A stretch of DNA of 64,000 bases from Dyadobacter psychrotolerans (GTDB taxonomy: Bacteria; Bacteroidota; Bacteroidia; Cytophagales; Spirosomataceae), in assembly GCF_004349265.1 (NCBI RefSeq), contig NZ_SMFL01000004.1:281150-345149 (forward strand), in the 5' to 3' direction. The notes below the pieces were generated by a model that was not told the DNA's origin, searched no databases, and saw only the letters and a program-made list of their open reading frames with translations. The translations under genes were made by a program, and so were the position numbers. This document shows positions 7,553-16,779 of the stretch, piece after piece (position 1 is the stretch's first letter; every line of letters starts with the position of its first letter).

Positions 7553-8689
7553 ATGCACCGTCGGACATTCATTAAAAATACAGGTTTTGTTGCAGCCGGT
7601 GCTATGGTGCCGGCTGCTTTTTCGATTGCAAGGGCTGCGGAAAAAAACAAACTACCCAAATGGAAAGGCTTTAACCTTTTGGATTTCTTCTCACCCAATG
7701 CCATCGGGGCTACGACTAAAACAACCGAAGAGCATTTTAAGTGGATGGCCGACTGGGGTTTTGATTTTGTAAGGCTTCCAATGGCCTATCCGTCGTATCT
7801 TAAATTTGACCGCAGTAAAAATATTACTGCTGACGAGGTCTATCAAATAGATGAAGCAGCCGTCGAACGGATTGAAAGTCTCGTCCTTGCTGCACACAAA
7901 TACAATCTTCACGTGAGTCTGAATCTGCACCGGGCGCCTGGTTACTGCGTCAATGCGGGCTTTCATGAACCCTACAATCTCTGGACAGACAAACCGGCAC
8001 TGGATGCGTTCTGTTTTCACTGGAACATGTGGGCCAAGAGATTTAAACATGTTTCACACAAACACATCAGTTTCGATCTGTTGAATGAACCGAGTCTGCG
8101 TGTTGACATGAATGACCAGCTCTCAAAAAGAACGGCTGTGCCGGGAGAGCTCTACCGTAAACTGGTTGTTGAGGCTTCTGAATCAATTAGAAGAGAAAAT
8201 TCGGGACATTTGATCATTGTCGACGGAAACGATGTAGGTAGTCTGGTCATTCCGGAAATCATTGATCTGGACGTAGGGCAAAGCTGCCGGGGATATCACC
8301 CGGGAATTATATCTCATTATAAAGCACCCTGGGCAATGAAGGAAACCGATAATCTGCCCGAACCGAAGTGGCCCGGACAGGTTGGGAATCAATACCTGAG
8401 CCGTGAGATGCTTGAAAAATATTATAAACCCTGGATTGAGCTGGTAGGCAAAGGTGTAGGTGTTCACTGCGGGGAGTGCGGATGCTGGAACAAAACCCCG
8501 CACGATGTTTTTCTTGCCTGGTTTGCTGACGTGCTCGATATTTTATCTTCGAACGGAATTGGCTTTTCATTGTGGGAATTTAGCGGAGATTTTGGGGTAT
8601 TAAATTCAAAACGCACCGATGTTGCCTACGAAGACTGGCATGGTCAAAAGCTGGACACAAAGCTGTTGAAACTGATGATGCAGTATTAA
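7553..8689 (+). CDS. Glycoside hydrolase family 5 protein, exported
   Basis: The chosen start gives 378 residues beginning MHRRTFIKNTGFVAAGAMVP, a Tat-like signal with a twin Arg; an in-frame ATG at 7514 would add 13 residues before it. The GH5 core shows LNLHRAPGY, FDLLNEP with the acid/base Glu179, and HCGECG with Glu308 as nucleophile, followed by GFSLWEFSGDFG. GH5 enzymes are retaining beta-glycosidases (cellulase, mannanase and others), and the subfamily cannot be told by eye. It heads a run of exported carbohydrate genes on the same strand. Confidence 0.88.
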   Translation: MHRRTFIKNTGFVAAGAMVPAAFSIARAAEKNKLPKWKGFNLLDFFSPNAIGATTKTTEEHFKWMADWGFDFVRLPMAYPSYLKFDRSKNITADEVYQIDEAAVERIESLVLAAHKYNLHVSLNLHRAPGYCVNAGFHEPYNLWTDKPALDAFCFHWNMWAKRFKHVSHKHISFDLLNEPSLRVDMNDQLSKRTAVPGELYRKLVVEASESIRRENSGHLIIVDGNDVGSLVIPEIIDLDVGQSCRGYHPGIISHYKAPWAMKETDNLPEPKWPGQVGNQYLSREMLEKYYKPWIELVGKGVGVHCGECGCWNKTPHDVFLAWFADVLDILSSNGIGFSLWEFSGDFGVLNSKRTDVAYEDWHGQKLDTKLLKLMMQY

Positions 8690-8799
8690 AAATGTCGTTG
8701 ATTAACTTGTTATTTAAACTTTATAAGTGATCAACAGATCTAATTTTAAGTAGAAACATCCCCCTTTCCGCATTTTATCAGAAATAACATTCTTCCTAA

Positions 8800-10758
8800 A
8801 TGATGAAACGTTTTCTGGTAATTTTTCTTCTGATTTTTAATACTTCTGCTTTTGCCCAGCTAAGGCTGGCGCGGCTCTTTTCTGATCATGTTGTTTTACA
8901 GCGGCAAAAACCAATTCCTGTCTGGGGGTGGGCGAAAGCCGGCGAAAAGGTAACGGTATCACTTGCCGGACAAACACAAAGCGTTAAGACAGCCAATGAT
9001 GGAAAATGGACAGTGAAGTTTACTCCTCTGGAAGCGGGAGGACCCCATGTAATGACAGTTACGGCCAAATCCGGCAAAGCATCGGTCAATGACATTCTAA
9101 TAGGAGAAGTATGGCTTTGCTCAGGGCAATCGAATATGGAATGGCCTGTTTCAGCTGCCAATAATTTTGCAAAAGAAAAACAGAACGCGGAGTTTCCGCA
9201 GATCCGTCACTTTCGGGTAGATCATGTTGTATCACTCACCCCCGAAAAGGATCTTGCCAGCGGGGAATGGAAAGTGGCTTCTGCTGAAACCGTGGGCGGA
9301 TTTACGGCTATCGGCTTTTTCTTCGCCAGGGAAGTATTTCAAAAATTAAATGTACCCATAGGCATTCTACATTCGTCCTGGGGTGGCTCACAAATCGAAG
9401 GGTGGATTAGCAAAGAGGCAATGCTGGGAAGCGAAGAGCTGAAAGGCTATGCTGAAACGATGCCCAAAACATGGGAGGAAGCCGACGTGGTCATGGATCG
9501 AAAACTGAAAAATCAGCTTTTTAAAAATTCTGACTTTAACCCTTCTGAGGATGATGAGAAAAAATATACCTCGGGAGATGCGGATTTTAGTGCCTGGCAA
9601 CATGCAGCAGATCCGCTTGGCCAGTGGGACTGGAAAGGATTGATGGGTTTTCGGGGTGAGGGGTACATGGCTAAACTGATAGATGTCCCAGCTGAAATGG
9701 CTGGAAAAGCAACGACACTTTCGCTCGCAGAAAATGACGGTAAAACGGATGTTTATATCAATGGAAAACTGATTAAATCTGAAACTATCAGGGGAGTTCG
9801 TAAAATATCGGTTCCCGCCAACACATGGAAAAGCGGAAGCAACCAGCTCGTTGTGAAAGCTGGTAAAATGATAAGTGCTTCCTGGTTTGGAACAGGTATG
9901 TCAGGAAAAGCGGCAGATCTTTACCTGGAAGACGATTCGCAGAAGATAAGCATCGCAACAGACTGGAAAATAATGCCTTCTTTCGCTGGCAAACATGAGT
10001 ATGCACACCTGATGAACAACGTTGGGACGACAATTTACAATGCGATGATCGTTCCGTTAATCCCCTTTGCGATTCGCGGGGGCCTGTGGTATCAGGGAGA
10101 AAGTAACGCGGGCCGCGCCTATCAGTACCGTCAGGCATTTCCTTTAATGATCAACGACTGGCGTAAATTATGGGATGATAATTTTTCCTTTTACTGGGTT
10201 CAGCTGTCAAGTTTTGGCAGCGACAATAATAGTAACCAGGGAAGTAACTGGGCCGAGTTGCGTGAAGCGCAGAATATGACTTTGAGTTTACCTAAAACCG
10301 GCATGGCCGTAACGACGGACATTGGAAATCCAAAAGATATTCACCCTACAAATAAACAGGATGTTGGGCACAGGCTGGCTGTCAATGCTCTAAAATTTGA
10401 TTATGGCCAGGATGTCGTGTTTAGTTCTCCGCTTTATGAGAATATAAAAGTTGAAGGAAACAAAGCAACTATCTCATTCAAATACGCCGACAGCGGTCTT
10501 ATCACAAAGGATAGATATGGCTATGTTAAAGGCTTCGAGATTGCAGGAGAAGATAAGGTTTTTCATTATGCCAAGGCAGAAATTATGGGAAATCAGGTAG
10601 TTGTCTCCAATTCTTTGGTTACTAAACCGGTATCTGTCAGATATAACTGGGCCGACGCTCCCGAAGATGGTAATTTGTTTAATAAGGAAGGTTTTCCGGC
10701 AAGTTCGTTTCGCACAGATACCTGGCCGGGAATCACTGTAAACAACAAATTCAGATAA
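8800..10758 (+). CDS. Sialate O-acetylesterase-like (SASA/SGNH) exported esterase
   Basis: The 652-residue protein has a signal peptide (about residues 1-19, ending SAFA). LCSGQSNMEWPV places the catalytic Ser near residue 111, and DIHPTNKQDVGHRLA near residue 515 carries the catalytic Asp and His. A jelly-roll-like region (about 245-380) with YINGKLIKSE is inserted between them, as in 9-O-acetylesterases of Bacteroidota. Such enzymes remove acetyl groups from sialic acids or from acetylated plant polysaccharides. Here, next to a GH5 enzyme and near a pectin locus, plant glycan is the more likely substrate. The next gene starts 19 bp downstream. Confidence 0.88.
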   Translation: MMKRFLVIFLLIFNTSAFAQLRLARLFSDHVVLQRQKPIPVWGWAKAGEKVTVSLAGQTQSVKTANDGKWTVKFTPLEAGGPHVMTVTAKSGKASVNDILIGEVWLCSGQSNMEWPVSAANNFAKEKQNAEFPQIRHFRVDHVVSLTPEKDLASGEWKVASAETVGGFTAIGFFFAREVFQKLNVPIGILHSSWGGSQIEGWISKEAMLGSEELKGYAETMPKTWEEADVVMDRKLKNQLFKNSDFNPSEDDEKKYTSGDADFSAWQHAADPLGQWDWKGLMGFRGEGYMAKLIDVPAEMAGKATTLSLAENDGKTDVYINGKLIKSETIRGVRKISVPANTWKSGSNQLVVKAGKMISASWFGTGMSGKAADLYLEDDSQKISIATDWKIMPSFAGKHEYAHLMNNVGTTIYNAMIVPLIPFAIRGGLWYQGESNAGRAYQYRQAFPLMINDWRKLWDDNFSFYWVQLSSFGSDNNSNQGSNWAELREAQNMTLSLPKTGMAVTTDIGNPKDIHPTNKQDVGHRLAVNALKFDYGQDVVFSSPLYENIKVEGNKATISFKYADSGLITKDRYGYVKGFEIAGEDKVFHYAKAEIMGNQVVVSNSLVTKPVSVRYNWADAPEDGNLFNKEGFPASSFRTDTWPGITVNNKFR

Positions 10759-10777
10759 AATAGTTTTCGTAAACCTG

Positions 10778-12913
10778 ATGATCAGAACGTTAATATTTAT
10801 TGCGGTCGCTTCTTTGTTTTTTTTAGTTGCGGCAAAAAAAATATCTCCCAACGACCAGGAGCCGGCATATACAGAATGGGATGAGTACCTTGGCGGGCCG
10901 GACCGGAATCATTATTCCTCCTTAACACAGATTAACCCCGAGAATGTTAAAAATCTGAAAGTGGCCTGGTCTTATTCTACCCCGGATTCGGGACAGATGC
11001 AGGTTAATCCTATCATTGTCAACGGTGTTCTTTATGGTGTAACTTCCACTGTACAGGCTTTTGCGCTGGATGCTGCTACGGGGAAAGAAATATGGATGTT
11101 TGGTGACAAATCAAAAGTGGGTTCCAATACAAGCAGGGGACTGACTTACTGGTCCGACGGAAAGGAAAAGCGAATAATGCATGCAATGGGTGCTTACCTG
11201 TATGCGCTCGATGCCGCTACCGGCAAGCCCATTGAGACCTTTGGTGATAAGGGTAGAATAGATCTGCATACCGGACTACCGGAAATTGCCAAAGATAAAT
11301 ATATGGTTTCCAATACTCCGGGGACCATTTTTCAGGATCTGATTATCATGCCACTCCGGCTTTCCGAAGATGCGCAGGCGGCTCCGGGTGATCTGCGCGC
11401 TTTCAATGTCCGTACGGGAAAGCTCGAATGGACTTTTCATACGATACCTTACCCGGGTGAATTTGGTTATGAAACTTTTCCGCCTGATGCTTATAAGAAT
11501 ACCTATACAGGGGGTGCAAACAATTGGGCAGGAATGGCCATAGACCGTAAGAGGGGAATCATTTACATTCCGACGGGCTCGGCAGGTTATGACTTTTACG
11601 GCGGAAAACGAAAAGGTAAAAATCTGTTCGCCAATTGTTTGCTGGCTTTGGATGCCAAAACGGGCAAAAGGCTTTGGCACTTTCAAACGACACATCATGA
11701 CATTTGGGACCGCGATCTACCGGCTCCGCCAAACCTGATCACTGTCACACAGAAAGGCCCCGACGGTCGGCCACGAAAGATCGATGCGGTCGCGCAGGTG
11801 AGCAAGCAGGGATATGTCTTTGTTTTTGACCGGGTAACTGGTAAACCGCTTTTCCCGATCAAAGAAGTAGCTGCACCGCAAAATGCACTCCCGGGAGAGT
11901 TTCCCTGGCCAACACAGCCCGTGCCAAGCAAACCGGCTTCATTCGCGCGTCAGGCACATACTTTAACTGATAAAGATATCAGTCCGTATGCACCGGACCA
12001 TGATTCTCTTGTCGCGAAATTCAGAGGTTATAACAGGGCATTGTTTGCTGCGCCAAGTAAAAAAGGAACTGTGATTTTGCCCGGGTTTGACGGCGGCGCA
12101 GAGTGGGGTGGGGCCGCAGCAGATCCGCAGGAAGGCATTCTGTATGTAAACAGCAATGAAATGGCCTGGATACTTTCAATGAAAGATACACCGAAAGAGA
12201 GCGAAATGTCGGCACTAAGCCCGGGTGAAAAAGTTTACACGACCTATTGTCCTACCTGTCACGGCCCGCAGCGGAAAGGTAATGCCAAAAGCGGCTATCC
12301 ATCTCTTGTTGATATTGGTCAGAGGCGGGATAAGGCCTTTGTTAGCAACCTAATAACCAGTGGTAAAGGTATGATGCCCGGTTTTACCATGCTGACCGCA
12401 GCTGAGAAGCAGTCTTTGATTTCCTTTTTATTCGGAGATGAAAAAACAGAAGCCGCTTCGATTATACCATCATCTAAAAAAACAGTGCTGCCATATCAAA
12501 GTACGGGCTATAATAAGTTTCTTGACAGCAACGGCTTGCCTGCCATTTCGCCTCCATGGGGAACGTTAAATGCGATCGATTTGAATACGGGAGAATATTT
12601 ATGGAAAATCCCGTTTGGTGAAGTGGCATCACTGAAAGCAAAGGGACTGCCCGACACGGGTATTGAAAACTATGGAGGCCCTGTTGTAACGGCGAGCGGA
12701 TTGCTTTTTATTGCGGCGACAAAAGATGGTAAGTTTAGGGTTTTTGACAAAAAGAACGGAAAACTGCTTTGGGAGACGATGCTTCCTGCCGCCGGATTCG
12801 CAACACCCTCCACCTACCAGGTAAATGGAAAACAGTATGTGGTTATTGCCTGCGGGGGAACAAAACTGGGAACGAAAAAAGGTAATCAGTTTGTGGCGTT
12901 TGCACTTCCCTAA
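10778..12913 (+). CDS. PQQ-dependent dehydrogenase with internal cytochrome c domain
   Basis: The 711-residue protein has an N-terminal hydrophobic signal or anchor and a beta-propeller built from PQQ repeats, such as GVLYGVTSTVQAFALDAATGKEIW, ALDAATGKPI and AIDLNTGEYLWKIPFG. A cytochrome c domain is inserted between propeller blades, with its haem motif CPTCH at residues 491-495 and an axial-Met candidate in KGMMPGFTML. This layout is known in quinoprotein glucose dehydrogenase-like proteins of Bacteroidota. It should oxidise sugars or alcohols in the periplasm and pass electrons to the respiratory chain. No PQQ synthesis gene is in the window. It is probably cotranscribed with the esterase. 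Confidence 0.88.
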   Translation: MIRTLIFIAVASLFFLVAAKKISPNDQEPAYTEWDEYLGGPDRNHYSSLTQINPENVKNLKVAWSYSTPDSGQMQVNPIIVNGVLYGVTSTVQAFALDAATGKEIWMFGDKSKVGSNTSRGLTYWSDGKEKRIMHAMGAYLYALDAATGKPIETFGDKGRIDLHTGLPEIAKDKYMVSNTPGTIFQDLIIMPLRLSEDAQAAPGDLRAFNVRTGKLEWTFHTIPYPGEFGYETFPPDAYKNTYTGGANNWAGMAIDRKRGIIYIPTGSAGYDFYGGKRKGKNLFANCLLALDAKTGKRLWHFQTTHHDIWDRDLPAPPNLITVTQKGPDGRPRKIDAVAQVSKQGYVFVFDRVTGKPLFPIKEVAAPQNALPGEFPWPTQPVPSKPASFARQAHTLTDKDISPYAPDHDSLVAKFRGYNRALFAAPSKKGTVILPGFDGGAEWGGAAADPQEGILYVNSNEMAWILSMKDTPKESEMSALSPGEKVYTTYCPTCHGPQRKGNAKSGYPSLVDIGQRRDKAFVSNLITSGKGMMPGFTMLTAAEKQSLISFLFGDEKTEAASIIPSSKKTVLPYQSTGYNKFLDSNGLPAISPPWGTLNAIDLNTGEYLWKIPFGEVASLKAKGLPDTGIENYGGPVVTASGLLFIAATKDGKFRVFDKKNGKLLWETMLPAAGFATPSTYQVNGKQYVVIACGGTKLGTKKGNQFVAFALP

Positions 12914-12980
12914 CTGTTAACATGCATTTATTGGTGTAACATGAATTGTTATTTGGGTATGAACGACGTATAGTTTAATT

Positions 12981-13017
12981 TTATAATCGTGCGGTTTATT
13001 AGCTGGCACGATTATAA
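12981..13017. repeat. Perfect 12-bp inverted repeat upstream of the AI-2E transporter gene
   Basis: Arms TTATAATCGTGC (12981-12992) and GCACGATTATAA (13006-13017) are perfectly complementary with a 13-nt loop. There is no good T run after it, so it may be a weak terminator for the PQQ dehydrogenase gene or a regulator site before the gene at 13066. Confidence 0.6.
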
Positions 13018-13065
13018 TTTATACCTTCTTTCAGTTTTTATCTACAATTTGCAGCAGCTTTCCTA

Positions 13066-14169
13066 ATGATTCGAGTTACACCATTTTACACCAGACTGGC
13101 GCACATCCTGATCTGCCTGATCTGTCTTTGTTATATTGCTATAGTTGGACGAACGCTTTTGGCTCCCCTTATATTTGCCTTTTTGTTTTCTCTGCTGCTG
13201 CTGCCTTTTGCAAACCTGCTTGAATACAGGTTTAAATTACCACGCTCCTTATCATCAATGCTCGCGCTTCTGACGCTGATCATGGGGATTGCTGCTATTG
13301 CCACTATCCTGGGATCACAGCTTACAGAGCTTGCTCAGGACTGGCCTGCCTTTAAACAACAGGTAATTACGGCAGCAATAGGTGTTCAAAAATGGATTTC
13401 TGCAACATTTCACGTCAATTCAGCAGATCAGATCGATTACATCACTGAATCTGCTACCAAAGCTGTTGATACCGGAACTACTTTAATTGGGCATACTTTA
13501 CTATCGCTCTCATCTATACTTCTGTTTTTACTTTTTATTTTTCTTTATACTTTTTTTATTCTGCTGCATCGCCGGCTATTGTTACGTTTCATTGTCTCTC
13601 TTTTCAGCGAAGAGCATTCGGTTGTTGTTTATGACGTTGTTGCCCAGGTTCAGTATATTGTTAAAAAGTATATCGTCGGTTTATTTCTGCAGATGCTGAT
13701 TGTTACAATCCTGTCATGCGCGGCGTTCTGGATTATCGGTGTTAAATATGCTTTTTTGCTTGGTTTAATAATGGGTATTTTTAACCTGATACCCTATATC
13801 GGGATTGTCACTGCACTATTGCTTGCCGTACTGATCACATTTGCGACGGCGACCACCACTGATATCGCCTTTGTTCTGATAGCGGTTGTCTCGATTCATT
13901 TGGTTGACAGCAACTACATCATGCCTAAAATTGTCGGCTCAAAAGTGAAGATCAATACCCTGATCGCACTGCTCGGTTTGGTTTTGGGCGAGATGATCTG
14001 GGGTATTACAGGTATGTTTTTATCGATTCCCGTAATTGCAATTATCAAGGTTGTTTTCGACCGCGTTGATGGTTTGAAACCCTGGGGAATGGTTCTCGGG
14101 GATGACGACAGCAAACCTGAAACCAAGCCTGCCATCTCAGAAGTTATCGAAGATGAACGAAGGTTGTAA
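13066..14169 (+). CDS. AI-2E family (YdiK/PerM-type) transporter
   Basis: The 367-residue protein has about eight membrane segments in the family arrangement: two N-terminal helix pairs, a soluble region with EDWPAF-like sequence (LAQDWPAFKQQV), then a helical core with YIVGLFLQMLIVTILS, LGLIMGIFNLIPYIG and the typical PKIVGSKVKINTLIALLGLVLGEMIWGI and GMFLSIPVIAI. Members export diverse substrates or act as Na+/H+ antiporters, so the AI-2 name should not be taken as function. It stands alone. Confidence 0.9.
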   Translation: MIRVTPFYTRLAHILICLICLCYIAIVGRTLLAPLIFAFLFSLLLLPFANLLEYRFKLPRSLSSMLALLTLIMGIAAIATILGSQLTELAQDWPAFKQQVITAAIGVQKWISATFHVNSADQIDYITESATKAVDTGTTLIGHTLLSLSSILLFLLFIFLYTFFILLHRRLLLRFIVSLFSEEHSVVVYDVVAQVQYIVKKYIVGLFLQMLIVTILSCAAFWIIGVKYAFLLGLIMGIFNLIPYIGIVTALLLAVLITFATATTTDIAFVLIAVVSIHLVDSNYIMPKIVGSKVKINTLIALLGLVLGEMIWGITGMFLSIPVIAIIKVVFDRVDGLKPWGMVLGDDDSKPETKPAISEVIEDERRL

Positions 14170-14289
14170 CATGCTCTAAACCAATAGCGCAGTCTAATTT
14201 TCCATTCACTTTTTTATCAGAAACGATCTGTGCGTATTGCTCTGTCGTAAGTTAATCTGTAAATCTATTGGAGAACCAAAAGAATTCAG

Positions 14290-14637
14290 ATGACAGGACA
14301 AGAACATTATGCCTTGTTTTCAAAGGCAATGAATGAAAATAGAATTGTTCGTTATGAAAACGAAACAAGCCGCGACGACTATCACACTTATGCGATCAGG
14401 GAAACAGCCATGGGCTATATGTTTTTTTGTTTGCTTGAAACATTTTTTAGAACAGGAAAAAACCTTGATAGCTGGATAGCCGGGTCACTTAGATCCTTTC
14501 ATGAATTTCGCATTGTAAAGGGAGCGAGTATTGATACGCTTTATTTGACGGAAGAAAATTATCAAATTAACCCAAACTATAAAAAGAATCTGCCGGTTAT
14601 TCTGCCGGGAGAATCGAACTGGATTACAATTGATTAA
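14290..14637 (+). CDS. Hypothetical protein
   Basis: This 115-residue soluble protein, with no signal peptide or membrane segment, is not recognised. The codon use and a following terminator suggest a real gene. The sequence is mixed helical with an aromatic YMFFCLLETFF stretch in the middle. Confidence 0.6.
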   Translation: MTGQEHYALFSKAMNENRIVRYENETSRDDYHTYAIRETAMGYMFFCLLETFFRTGKNLDSWIAGSLRSFHEFRIVKGASIDTLYLTEENYQINPNYKKNLPVILPGESNWITID

Positions 14638-14658
14638 GTAAATCCAAACAGGTAATCA

Positions 14659-14700
14659 GGGTCATAAACGAGAGCTTGTCCTCTTTTTTATGACCCGTTT
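14659..14700. terminator. Bidirectional terminator between convergent genes
   Basis: GGGTCATAAA (14659-14668) pairs with TTTATGACCC (14687-14696), flanked by T-rich sequence on the plus side. It separates the hypothetical gene ending at 14637 from the L,D-transpeptidase ending at 14704. Confidence 0.75.
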
Positions 14701-14703
14701 TCC

Positions 14704-16314
14704 TTATCGGCCCAATGCAATGCTTTCCTGACTAAACAGACGTTCTGCCATTTTTTTATCATGACCGTAAACATCCTGTCTAAAATTGAGGTTTCCCTGC
14801 TGATCCACCCAGGAAGTAAAATAGCCTATAAAAACAGGAATCTCATTTTTACCGCGCAATCTTACGTATTTTTCTTTACCTGAATTCATAGCCGATGTGA
14901 TCTTTTGCTCCGTCCAGCTGCTGTCACGGCGAAGTAAAAATTCTGCAAGTTTTTTTGGTTCGGCAAGTCGGATACATCCATGGCTGAATGCACGCTGCGA
15001 TTCCCCAAACAAACTTTTGGATGGCGTGTCATGAAGGTAAATGTTGTAGCTATTTGGAAATAGAAACTTAACCAAACCCAATGAATTTGATTTGCCTGGC
15101 TTTTGTCTTACCGATCCGCCGTTCCATTCCATATTGTGTTTGGCAAGATAGTTCGCTCTCTTTTTAATGCCTGGCAGAATTTCCTTTTTCAAAATACTTG
15201 GCGGAATGTTCCAGTACGGACTAAATACGATCTGGTTTAAAGTACCCGAAAAGATGACCGTGCTGTTCGCTTCCGAGCCGACCACAACATTCATATTAAA
15301 AGCCAGTTTGCCATCTTCGTAAGCGTGCAGGGTAAATTCGGGTATATTTACAAGCAGATAATCCGTCGAAGGAGACGCAGGCATCCAACGGATACGCTCC
15401 ATGTTAATCAGGATTTGTTGTATGCGCTCCTGTATTGGTACGTTGAGTTGTTTGTAAAAAGCAGGGCTTGTCTCACCGCTTTGTTTCATTCCCATTCTAC
15501 CCTGAAATCTTCTGACAGCCGCAGTCAAAGTAGAATCAAAAATTGCAGAACTATCGGCCTGCGGCAAATCTCCAAGTAGAAACAAACGTTTTTTTATTTC
15601 TTTTATAACTACATCAGATTTTCCTTCCCTGAATCTTTTCGAGGTTTCCAATGGTTTCCATTCCATGCTTTTCTTAACGTTATCGTATTGAAGCAATTTC
15701 TCTTTTAGTAAGTTATACTGGCGGTTAACCGGCTCATAAGCTGAGAGGTTTTTTCCTTTGTTTTTAAGTAATGAATCAAGAAAAATCTCAGGATTGATCT
15801 TCTTTCTGGGTATATACCAATTAAGCTCCTGAATTTTCAGTTTATTGTTTCCTGCATAAGCAAGACTGGTGTATTTAAAAAACTGCTGGGTGAGCTGCAA
15901 TTCTGTTCGCAGAACCAACGAATCGTTCGGGTTAATCTTTTTTACCCTCGCTAGTGAATCAACCGCAGTGATTAATCCTGGATTGTAAAGAGAGCTGTCG
16001 CCGGAATATGCGATGTAGTCATTTTGCATACCTAAAAAAGTAGGAACGAATTCAGCTAATCCGTCGGGGAAGAACCAGGCATACTGATAGTTACGATGGT
16101 TATAAAAACTGTGCATTTTGTTGGACAAGCTGTCCTGCATCGGGTGAGATGCAGCGAACGTTTCAAATGCGGCAGTATCGATAAACAGCTCAGTGTAAGA
16201 GTTTTTAACCGTTATGGTTGCATCTCTTGCCGCTATTTCGGGCATTTGCGTTTTCTTTTGGTTACAGGCTACTGCGATAATACAGAGCATGATAAACAGA
16301 CTGGTTTTTCTCAT
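14704..16314 (-). CDS. L,D-transpeptidase (YcbB/LdtD-like), lipoprotein
   Basis: The start at 16314 gives 536 residues beginning MRKTSLFIMLCIIAVACNQKK, a lipoprotein signal with Cys17; an in-frame ATG at 16353 would put 13 residues before it. A peptidoglycan-binding-like helical domain lies at about residues 240-300 (AAVRRFQGRMGM). The YkuD domain follows, with HDTPSK and the catalytic SHGCIRL (Cys447). Enzymes of this type make 3-3 crosslinks in peptidoglycan or attach proteins to it, in the periplasm. The length and the long helical N-terminal part match the YcbB group. Confidence 0.92.
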   Translation of the reverse strand: MRKTSLFIMLCIIAVACNQKKTQMPEIAARDATITVKNSYTELFIDTAAFETFAASHPMQDSLSNKMHSFYNHRNYQYAWFFPDGLAEFVPTFLGMQNDYIAYSGDSSLYNPGLITAVDSLARVKKINPNDSLVLRTELQLTQQFFKYTSLAYAGNNKLKIQELNWYIPRKKINPEIFLDSLLKNKGKNLSAYEPVNRQYNLLKEKLLQYDNVKKSMEWKPLETSKRFREGKSDVVIKEIKKRLFLLGDLPQADSSAIFDSTLTAAVRRFQGRMGMKQSGETSPAFYKQLNVPIQERIQQILINMERIRWMPASPSTDYLLVNIPEFTLHAYEDGKLAFNMNVVVGSEANSTVIFSGTLNQIVFSPYWNIPPSILKKEILPGIKKRANYLAKHNMEWNGGSVRQKPGKSNSLGLVKFLFPNSYNIYLHDTPSKSLFGESQRAFSHGCIRLAEPKKLAEFLLRRDSSWTEQKITSAMNSGKEKYVRLRGKNEIPVFIGYFTSWVDQQGNLNFRQDVYGHDKKMAERLFSQESIALGR

Positions 16315-16444
16315 GAGGGATATACGGTGTGTTTGTAGCCGACAATATCGCATTATTTCCTTTCAATCAGAAGAAGTCGACGGACACCTCTCTTACTTTG
16401 GTATGATAATTTTTACTAGACAGCTAAATCATCTGACTAACGCC

Positions 16445-16774
16445 ATGAAAAAGCACATTATATGCAACTATAAAAACGGGGCTCTGCTGTTTTGTACCGC
16501 AGAAGTTTTTGAAACAAAAAAAGCTTTTGAAATTCTTGAAGTTTTTAACACACAGAATCTGCGTTCTATTTGTGAGCCGGATGGTGCAAACCGTTTTCGT
16601 ATTGTTGGTAAGATGAATTTGTATTATGATCCATTTGTCCACAGTGCTATGACCTGGGCAGAAGTACTGGCCAAAATGACTGTCACTATGGATGCGTTGG
16701 AAAAGGATCTGGCACCCTACTTTGGGGCCGATCTGAAAAGAAATATCAGTCCGTACATTAACCTAAAAAAGTAG
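16445..16774 (+). CDS. Hypothetical small protein
   Basis: The chosen ATG gives 109 residues beginning MKKHIICNYKNGALLF. Longer in-frame starts exist upstream but run into the oppositely oriented L,D-transpeptidase gene. No family is recognised. The protein is soluble with a C-terminal acidic/basic helix. It ends 5 bp before the TPR gene end on the other strand. Confidence 0.5.
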   Translation: MKKHIICNYKNGALLFCTAEVFETKKAFEILEVFNTQNLRSICEPDGANRFRIVGKMNLYYDPFVHSAMTWAEVLAKMTVTMDALEKDLAPYFGADLKRNISPYINLKK

Positions 16775-16779
16775 TGGAT

